From Actinomycetospora sp. NBRC 106378 (GTDB lineage Bacteria > Actinomycetota > Actinomycetes > Mycobacteriales > Pseudonocardiaceae): a stretch of 64,000 nucleotides of DNA. The stretch is from contig NZ_BSTT01000010.1 of the NCBI RefSeq assembly GCF_030269685.1, positions 62,001 through 126,000 on the forward strand, given 5' to 3'. Made by a program: the position numbers and the translations under genes. Numbering within the stretch: position 1 is the first letter of the stretch; every line of letters begins with the position of its first letter. This document shows, in pieces, positions 58,383 through 64,000 of the stretch. The notes under the pieces were generated by a model. That model was given only the letters and a program-made list of their open reading frames with translations. It did no database searches and was not told where the DNA came from.

Positions 58383-59758
58383 GCCGGTGTCCCCCCGGCG
58401 CTGCTGCTGCGGCGCCGGCGACGGCGCGGCGACCGACGCGCCGTCCCGGGCTCGTCCTCCGTGCTCCCGTTCCCGACGGCGGGTGTCGCCGTCCCGGGCG
58501 GGGCGGTCTGCTCCAGCGCCGCCACGAGACCGGGCAGGGCGAGCTCGCGCTGCCAGGGCCGTGCGCCGCCCGCCGTCAGGAAGGCGTCGACGGACTCCGC
58601 GTCGGCGGGCTCGGGTGGGGTCCAGCAGAGACGGCGGACGAGGTCGGGCTGGAGCAGGTTCTCCACCGGGGTGTCCCACTGCTCGGCCAGCGCGCCGAGG
58701 TGCGCGCGGGCAGCGGTGAGGCGCGCGGCGGCGTCCGGGTCCTTGTCGGCCCAGCGGTTCACCGGGGGCGGGCCGTCGCCGGCGGGGGAGGGGTCGGGCA
58801 GCTCCTCGGCCGGCAGCCCGCGGCCGGTGCGCACGGCGCGCCACCAGCGGTCGGCGAGGCGCCGCTGCCGGCTGCCCTTGAAGACGGGCATCTCGGTGAG
58901 AGCGGCCTTGTCGGCGGGCTCGCGCAGGGCGGCGTCGACGATCGCGGCGTCGGGCAGCAGACGGCCCGGCGCGACGTCGCGGGACTCCGCGAGCTCGTCG
59001 CGGGACTCCCAGAGCGCCCGGACGACCGCGAGCTGGCGGGGGCGGCGCACCTTGTGCATGCCGGAGGTGCGGCGCCACGGCTCCGCGCGCCGCTGCGGCG
59101 GTCCGGCGAGGCGGACCGCCTCGAACTCCTGGCGTGCCCACTCGGCCTTGCCCTGGCGCTCGAGATCGGCGGCCAGCAGGTCGCGCATCGCGACGAGGAG
59201 CTCGACGTCGAGGGCGGCGTAGACGAGCCAGTCGGCGGGCAGCGGCCGGGTCGACCAGTCGGCGGCGCCGTAGCCCTTGCGCAGCCGGACGCCCAGCAGG
59301 CGCTCGGCGAGGGGGCCGAGCCCGACGCGCGGGTAGCCCGCGAGGCGGCCGGCGAGTTCGGTGTCGAAGAGGGCGTCGGGACGCATGCCGACCTCGGCGA
59401 GGCACGGCAGGTCCTGCGACGCGGCGTGGAGCACCCACTCGACGCCGCGCAGGGCGTCGCCGAGCACGGTGAGGTCACCGTCGAGGGCGATCGGGTCGAC
59501 GAGGGCGCTGCCCGCGCCCTCCCGGCGCAGCTGCACCAGGTAGGCCCGCGCGGAGTAGCGGAAACCGGACGCCCGCTCGGCGTCGACGGCGACCGGACCG
59601 CTGCCCGCGGCCAGGTCGTCGGCGAGCGCCGAGAGGCGATCCCGATCCGTGATGATCTCGGGGACACCGTCGGCGGGGGCGAGGAGCTCGAGGACGTCGT
59701 CGTCGTCCTCCGTGCTCCCGTCCCCGTCGACGGGCCCCGGATGTGGTGCGGTGCTCAG
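58337..59758 (-). CDS. rnd: Ribonuclease D (3'-5' exonuclease with HRDC domains), probable CTG start
   Basis: A 473-residue exonuclease acting on structured RNAs. Exo motif I is VAVDAERASGFRYS (DxE), II lies in LHAASQDLPCLAEVG, III in DWLVYAALDVELL (YxxxD). An HRDC domain (QLAVVRALWESRDELAESRD) and a second helical domain follow; the end is Arg/Ser-rich. The conserved exo motif I lies ahead of every ATG, GTG or TTG in frame. The only sensible start is CTG at 59758, which overlaps the upstream stop as CTGA and reads CTG AGC ACC GCA, like the usual MSTAP start. A reading from GTG at 59536 would cut off motif I. Confidence 0.88.
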   Translation of the reverse strand: MSTAPHPGPVDGDGSTEDDDDVLELLAPADGVPEIITDRDRLSALADDLAAGSGPVAVDAERASGFRYSARAYLVQLRREGAGSALVDPIALDGDLTVLGDALRGVEWVLHAASQDLPCLAEVGMRPDALFDTELAGRLAGYPRVGLGPLAERLLGVRLRKGYGAADWSTRPLPADWLVYAALDVELLVAMRDLLAADLERQGKAEWARQEFEAVRLAGPPQRRAEPWRRTSGMHKVRRPRQLAVVRALWESRDELAESRDVAPGRLLPDAAIVDAALREPADKAALTEMPVFKGSRQRRLADRWWRAVRTGRGLPAEELPDPSPAGDGPPPVNRWADKDPDAAARLTAARAHLGALAEQWDTPVENLLQPDLVRRLCWTPPEPADAESVDAFLTAGGARPWQRELALPGLVAALEQTAPPGTATPAVGNGSTEDEPGTARRSPRRRRRRSSSAGGTPAQVGTVTPVFSDPES

Positions 59759-60471
59759 CGGATGACGCCCGCCCGCATGGCCAGAGCGACCATCTGGGCC
59801 CGGTCACCCGTGCCGAGCTTGCGACCGATCCGCGAGAGGTGGCTCTTGACCGTGAGGGCCGAGAGACTCAACGCCTCGCCGATCTCCTTGTTCGAGCGTC
59901 CGTCCGCCACCAGCTGCAGCACCTCGACCTCGCGGGCCGAGAGCTCCCGCGGGGTGTTGTCGGTGGCCGGCACCCGGGTGCCCGCCGCGAGCAGCGGGGC
60001 GACCGAGGGGTCGGCGTAGAGGCCGCCCTCGAGGACCCGGCGCACGCCGTCGGTGACGATGCCCGGCGAAGCGGACTTGAGCAGATAGGCCTGCGCCCCC
60101 GCCTGGAACGCCGCCCGCACCGCGGACGGGTCGTCCGAGGCGGCCAGCACCACCACACGGTTCCAGCCCTGCGCCCGCAGTTCCGCGATCAGGTCGAGCC
60201 CGGAACCGTCCGGGAGACCGAGGTCGAGGATCGCGAGGTCACACGGGCCGGAAGCGAGTGCTCGGGTCCTGGCCTCGGAGATCGAGGCCGCCTCGTGGAC
60301 GGTGCCCGCGCCCATCGAGGTGAGTCGTTGCGCGATCGCCTCGCGCAACAGCGGGTGGTCGTCGACCACCAGCACCGAGAACATCTCTTCCCGCGGATGC
60401 GGGACCATGGCCGGTGGCAGCAGGCCACTCGCGACGCCGCGAAGTGCCATGCCTGGGCCCACGGTAGCCAC
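59755..60471 (-). CDS. LuxR/NarL-family response regulator
   Basis: A 238-residue regulator. Receiver domain: VLVVDDHPLLREAIAQRL, phospho-Asp in LAILDLGLPDGSGLDL, Lys in AYLLKSASPG. HTH_LuxR: ELSAREVEVLQLVADGRSN and SLSALTVKSHLSRIGRKLG. GTG at 60471 is chosen for GGGAGGT upstream; about 20 residues precede the receiver domain. No kinase gene is adjacent, so it may be an orphan. Its stop overlaps the start of RNase D by 4 bp. A long leader (over 200 nt) with tandem TTGAC repeats lies ahead. Confidence 0.92.
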   Translation of the reverse strand: MATVGPGMALRGVASGLLPPAMVPHPREEMFSVLVVDDHPLLREAIAQRLTSMGAGTVHEAASISEARTRALASGPCDLAILDLGLPDGSGLDLIAELRAQGWNRVVVLAASDDPSAVRAAFQAGAQAYLLKSASPGIVTDGVRRVLEGGLYADPSVAPLLAAGTRVPATDNTPRELSAREVEVLQLVADGRSNKEIGEALSLSALTVKSHLSRIGRKLGTGDRAQMVALAMRAGVIR

Positions 60472-60695
60472 GTCAACTACCTCCCTGGAGTCGGTCTTGC
60501 CCCCCGACGGACGCACCAGGAACCCCGGTCGTCGACCGCGCCGCCGAACGGCCGAGGAAGTGCGTCGCGAGAGAACATATCCCCCCTGGCGAGTTAACGA
60601 GAGCATTAGGGCCAACTTCGCTCGGTGGAGTTTCGCCCGTTACGGGTTGGCGGTCACTCCTTGGTGTGGGTGTCGCACTCTCCGTATGCTGTCAG

Positions 60696-60733
60696 TGACA
60701 CTGTGTGTAGTCAATGTGACTGTGTGTTGTCAA
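60696..60733. repeat. Two tandem 19-bp repeats, likely promoter/operator of the LuxR-type gene
   Basis: TGACACTGTGTGTAGTCAA and TGTGACTGTGTGTTGTCAA lie head to tail (16 of 19 positions the same), AT-rich for this genome. On the minus strand they present TTGACA and TTGACT, good -35 elements, spaced 19 bp apart. A regulator binding both units, or tandem promoters, would explain them. Confidence 0.55.
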
Positions 60734-61073
60734 AGGCTCTGAACGTCGCAGAGTCGCTGCGCTCATCGGTCTAATCTCATCCGAGTAACGGACGCAACAC
60801 AGCGACCGCGTTCGGAGTCCGGGCCGTGACCCGCTCGCTGCCGGGCGTTCACCCGCCCTGCGCAGCGGCCCCTCCGGGCGGACGACCTGCGAGAATGCCG
60901 GAATCGGCACCAGTGGTACCGGGAAAATGCTGAGAGTTCGCTGAATGGTGAACTGCCGGGCGGTCCCGAGTTGAGACGCGAGAACCGCCGGCGTCTCGAA
61001 CGCACACAACCGTGGAACGCACGGGCGGATGCACGGGCCGGACACCCCGGGCGTCCGCCCCGGGCGCCCGGGT
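60734..61073. other. Intergenic stretch without recognised gene
   Basis: No convincing coding frame. A GC-rich inverted repeat (CCGGGCGTCCGCCCCGGGCG near 61050-61070) probably ends the minus-strand DUF3000 transcript. The patch 60890-60960 (GAATGGTGAACTG; GGGAAAATGCTGAG) is AT-richer but without an evident function. Confidence 0.45.
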
Positions 61074-61700
61074 TCAGCCCAGGCGGCGGGCGCCGAGGCT
61101 CGCGACGCCCACCGGGGGCAGGCCCGCGGCGGTCGCCAGCACCGCGGTGAAGGCGCCGCCGTGCTCGGTCAGGTCGGCCGCCGTCGCGGTCGGGTCGTCG
61201 CCGTCGCCGTCGCCGTCGGGCAGGACCGGTGTCCAGGACGCCCGCAGCTCCAGGTCGCACACCTGCGCGGGCCCGGAGATGTCGCCGAAGCGCACCGACG
61301 AGGTCTGGGTGACGGTGCCACCGACGGCGGTCGCGGCGGCCCCGGACTCCTCCAGCGCTCCGGTCAGCCAGGACCAGGCCACCTCGGGCAGCATCGGGTC
61401 GTTCGCGTGCTCGGGGTCGAGCTCGGCGCGCACGAAGGTGACCAGGCGCAGCGTGCCGTCCCAGGCCTCCTGGCCCTCCGGGTCGTGCAGCAGCACCAGT
61501 CGGCCGGTGACCAGCACCTCCGGCTCGGGGTCGCCGGCCGCGGCGGTCGAGACCACCTCGGCGCTCCACGCGGCCGACCACGGCGCCAACCGCTGCGGCG
61601 GGCGCATCTCGGCCAGCTCGATCTCGGGGCGGGGGCGCAGAGCGGCCAGCGACTCCACGGCCCGTCGGAACGTCTCGGGGGCGGTCGCGGGTGCCGTCAC
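61074..61700 (-). CDS. DUF3000 protein
   Basis: A 208-residue soluble protein of DUF3000 (Rv2680-type neighbour of RNase D). Conserved stretches: [39 protein letters not shown] and [20 protein letters not shown], with [16 protein letters not shown]. It contains an Asp/Gly run DGDGDGDD in the second half. GTG at 61700 is used as the family N-terminus begins there. It is divergent from hemE. Function unknown. Confidence 0.9.
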   Translation of the reverse strand: MTAPATAPETFRRAVESLAALRPRPEIELAEMRPPQRLAPWSAAWSAEVVSTAAAGDPEPEVLVTGRLVLLHDPEGQEAWDGTLRLVTFVRAELDPEHANDPMLPEVAWSWLTGALEESGAAATAVGGTVTQTSSVRFGDISGPAQVCDLELRASWTPVLPDGDGDGDDPTATAADLTEHGGAFTAVLATAAGLPPVGVASLGARRLG

Positions 61701-61806
61701 CCGCCGGAGCGTAGGTCGCGCGCGCTCCGGGCGGGAGACCGACGCGCCGGGGAGCGCGCCACGCCGATCGGACGGGCCGGGGAACGGCTGGCAGACTGGT
61801 CCCACC

Positions 61807-62910
61807 ATGAGCGCGCCGACGCAACCCGATCCGCACCCCGTCGCCCCGCCCGTCGCGACGAGCGCGAGCGGCGCCCGGCGTGACCTCCCCGGCTCGGCCT
61901 TCCTGACGGCGGCGCGGGGCGGGACCCCCGAGCACGTGCCGGTCTGGTTCCAGCGCCAGGCGGGCCGCTCGCTGCCGGAGTACCGACGGGTCCGGCAGGG
62001 CACGGGGATGCTCGAGTCCTGCCTGACGCCCGACCTCGCCACCGAGATCACCCTGCAGCCCGTGCGCCGCTACGGGGTCGACGCCGCGATCCTCTTCTCC
62101 GACATCGTCGTGCCGCTGCGCGTGGCGGGCATCGGGGTCGACATCGTGGCCGGGACCGGCCCCGTGATCGACGCCCCCGTGCGCACGGCCGCCGACGTCG
62201 CGGCGCTGCCCGCGCTCGACCCGGGCCAGGCGGCCCCGGTCGCCGAGACGGTCCGGCAGCTCGTCGGCGAACTCGGCGACACGCCCCTCATCGGCTTCGC
62301 CGGCGCCCCCTTCACCCTCGCCTCCTACCTCGTGGAGGGCGGCCCGAGCCGCAACCACGAGCGCACCAAGGCGCTGATGCACGCCGAGCCGGAGACCTGG
62401 CACGCGCTGCTCGACCATCTCGCCGACCTCACGCTCACCTTCCTGCGCGTGCAGGTCGAGGCGGGCGTGGACGCGGTGCAGCTGTTCGACTCCTGGGCCG
62501 GCGCCCTGTCCGAGCGCGACTACCGGGCGCTCGTGCTGCCGCACTCGGCGAAGGTCCTCGCGGGCCTGGCCGACGCCGGCGTGCCCCGGACCCACTTCGG
62601 GGTCGGGACGGGGGAGCTGCTCGGCGCGATGGGCGAGGCCGGGGCGGACGTCGTCGGCGTCGACTGGCGCGTCCCGCTCGACGCCGCGGCCCGCCGCGCC
62701 CCGGGCAAGGTGCTGCAGGGCAACCTCGACCCGGCCGTGCTCTTCGCGGGCCCCGAGGTCGTCGAGGCCGAGGTCCGGCGGATCGTCGCCGAGGGCCACG
62801 CCGCGCCCGCCCACGTGTTCAACCTCGGCCACGGCGTGCTGCCCGAGACCGACCCGGACGCGCTGCTGCGCGTCGTCGAGACGGTGCACTCCCTGCCCGT
62901 CCGCGCGTGA
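61807..62910 (+). CDS. hemE: Uroporphyrinogen decarboxylase
   Basis: Decarboxylates uroporphyrinogen III to coproporphyrinogen III in heme synthesis. 367 residues. [16 protein letters not shown] (substrate-binding Arg), [13 protein letters not shown] (catalytic Asp), [17 protein letters not shown] and [14 protein letters not shown] are all present. ATG at 61807. The next gene overlaps its stop by 4 bp. Confidence 0.97.
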   Translation: MSAPTQPDPHPVAPPVATSASGARRDLPGSAFLTAARGGTPEHVPVWFQRQAGRSLPEYRRVRQGTGMLESCLTPDLATEITLQPVRRYGVDAAILFSDIVVPLRVAGIGVDIVAGTGPVIDAPVRTAADVAALPALDPGQAAPVAETVRQLVGELGDTPLIGFAGAPFTLASYLVEGGPSRNHERTKALMHAEPETWHALLDHLADLTLTFLRVQVEAGVDAVQLFDSWAGALSERDYRALVLPHSAKVLAGLADAGVPRTHFGVGTGELLGAMGEAGADVVGVDWRVPLDAAARRAPGKVLQGNLDPAVLFAGPEVVEAEVRRIVAEGHAAPAHVFNLGHGVLPETDPDALLRVVETVHSLPVRA

Positions 62911-64000
62911 CCACGGCTCCTGCGCCGCGCGTCGTCGTGGTCGGCGGTGGGGTCGCCGGGCTCGCGGCCGCGCACCGGCTGCGCACGACCCTCGGCGACG
63001 CCGCGGAGATCGTCGTCCTCGAGTCCGCGCGTGTGCTCGGCGGCAAGCTCGCCGCGGTCGAGCTCGGCGGGCTGCGGGTCGACGTGGGGGCGGAGGCGTT
63101 CCTCGCCCGGCGCCCCGAGGCGTCCGACCGGCTGGTCGAGCTGGGGTTGTCCGACGACCTCGTGCATCCCTCCGGTGCCTCCTCCGGCATCCGTGCCGGG
63201 GGCGCCACCCACGCGATGCCCCCGCGGACGGTGATGGGGGTCCCCGCCGACCCACCCGCCGTCGGGACCCTCCTCTCGGATGCCGGGCGGGCGGCGCTGG
63301 ACACGGACGCCCGGCTCGGCCCGGTCGCGTGGGACGGCGACGACAGCGTCGGGGGGCTGGTCCGCGCCCGTCTCGGGGACGAGGTCGCGGACCGCCTGGT
63401 CGACCCGCTGCTCGGCGGCGTCTACTCGGGCCGCGCGGACGGCCTCGGGGTGCGCGCCACGGTCCCGGCGCTGGCCGCGGCCCTCGACCGCGACCCGTCG
63501 TCGCTCGTCGCCGCCGCCCGCGCTGCGCTCCCGGGCGGCACGACCCCGCCGGGCCCCGTGTTCGGGACGCTGCGGACCTCGTTGGCCGACCTGCCGGCCG
63601 CCCTCGCCGTGGCCGCCCGCGCCGAGGTACGTCTCGCGCGCACCGTGACGGCGCTGGAGCACCACGGCACCGGGTGGCGGGTGGTGGCCGCGGGACCCGC
63701 CGGGACCGGGACGACGGACGCCGACGCGGTCGTCCTCGCGGTGCCCGCCCCGGCGCTGCGGCGGCTGCTCGTCGACGTCGCCCCGGACGCGTCGGCCGCC
63801 GCAGCGGGCATCGAGCTGGCGTCCTCCGCCGTCGTCGCGCTGGCCCTGCCGCCGGACACCGACCTCGGCACGCGCTCCGGGGTGCTGATCGGGTCGGGGG
63901 AGCGGCGGCCGGACGGGACCCCGTGGACGATCAAGGCCGTCACCGTGTCGTCGGTGAAGTGGCCGCACCTCGTGGGCGAGGAGGCCGTGGTGCTGCGGGC
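62907..64000 (+). CDS. hemY: Protoporphyrinogen/coproporphyrinogen oxidase HemY (CgoX), 3' end outside window
   Basis: FAD-dependent oxidase of heme synthesis; in actinobacteria it acts on coproporphyrinogen III. The frame is open from GTG at 62907, overlapping the hemE stop as GTGA, to the window edge (364 residues seen of about 470). The Rossmann motif is [18 protein letters not shown]; then [27 protein letters not shown] and [20 protein letters not shown]. The frame stays open across the whole stretch. The C-terminal FAD motif lies beyond the right edge. Confidence 0.95.
   Translation, partial: MTTAPAPRVVVVGGGVAGLAAAHRLRTTLGDAAEIVVLESARVLGGKLAAVELGGLRVDVGAEAFLARRPEASDRLVELGLSDDLVHPSGASSGIRAGGATHAMPPRTVMGVPADPPAVGTLLSDAGRAALDTDARLGPVAWDGDDSVGGLVRARLGDEVADRLVDPLLGGVYSGRADGLGVRATVPALAAALDRDPSSLVAAARAALPGGTTPPGPVFGTLRTSLADLPAALAVAARAEVRLARTVTALEHHGTGWRVVAAGPAGTGTTDADAVVLAVPAPALRRLLVDVAPDASAAAAGIELASSAVVALALPPDTDLGTRSGVLIGSGERRPDGTPWTIKAVTVSSVKWPHLVGEEAVVLR

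Overview
This window is a very GC-rich, single-chromosome type sequence from a high-GC actinobacterium. GTG starts, 4-bp ATGA/GTGA overlaps and leaderless promoters are common. The right half (about 29.8-64 kb) keeps the order known around Mycobacterium tuberculosis Rv2703-Rv2677c: sigA, ppgK, suhB, cei, DUF4193, DUF3093, dut, DUF3710, OB-fold, DUF3159, ceoC/ceoB, APC permease, TRAM methyltransferase, dxs, RNase D, DUF3000, hemE, hemY. Together with the DUF3039/DUF3099/DUF7455 proteins this fits Pseudonocardiaceae or a close relative (inference; the genus cannot be fixed from the sequence alone). No rRNA, tRNA, CRISPR array, IS element or prophage was recognised.

Region 1 (1-12.5 kb) is rich in regulators and metal biology. 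It starts with the 5' part of metE under a cobalamin riboswitch, then a RamB-type regulator. Next comes an ECF sigma factor of the SigC type, bounded by two related zinc-finger anti-sigma-like proteins (one membrane-bound, one soluble with a cysteine-rich tail) and a His/Met-rich DUF5134 membrane protein. Matching GGGAAC-N17-CGAC elements lie at the divergent starts. A NmtR-type ArsR sensor and its divergent P1B-4 metal ATPase follow, then an MHS transporter, a Crp-family regulator and a Mn/Fe superoxide dismutase.

Region 2 (12.5-29.8 kb) holds a complete five-gene nickel/peptide-type ABC importer, a DUF3099/DUF3039/helicase group, a DUF7455 zinc protein and a mixed accessory stretch. The stretch includes two EamA exporters, a glutamine synthetase-like ligase, a membrane-anchored EEP phosphatase, an aldo/keto reductase, a degenerate trehalose-phosphatase-like protein, CysQ, a Uma2 protein, a thioesterase with a probable CTG start and an internally deleted alcohol dehydrogenase.

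Region 3 (29.8-64 kb) is the conserved sigA-hemY backbone with cargo at defined points. An IdeR-boxed siderophore importer, whose ATPase is fused to a PPOX flavoprotein domain, and a hydrolase/SnoaL/phosphatase group sit between DUF3159 and ceoC. Two amidohydrolases and a methyltransferase sit between the TRAM methyltransferase and dxs. An OmpR regulator and a histidine kinase, separated by three unrelated genes, sit between dxs and RNase D.

Three families of short dispersed repeats were seen: a 49-bp element with inverted ends (two copies, one inside the metal ATPase gene), a 41-bp element with internal TTCCTGCCAC direct repeats (two intergenic copies), and a roughly 30-bp GGAGCGCAGCGGAG element (four copies, in or at the ends of coding sequences). 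The strongest candidates for undescribed biology are the SigC/twin anti-sigma/DUF5134 module at 3.8-6.2 kb and the siderophore ATPase-PPOX fusion at 37.6-39.0 kb.
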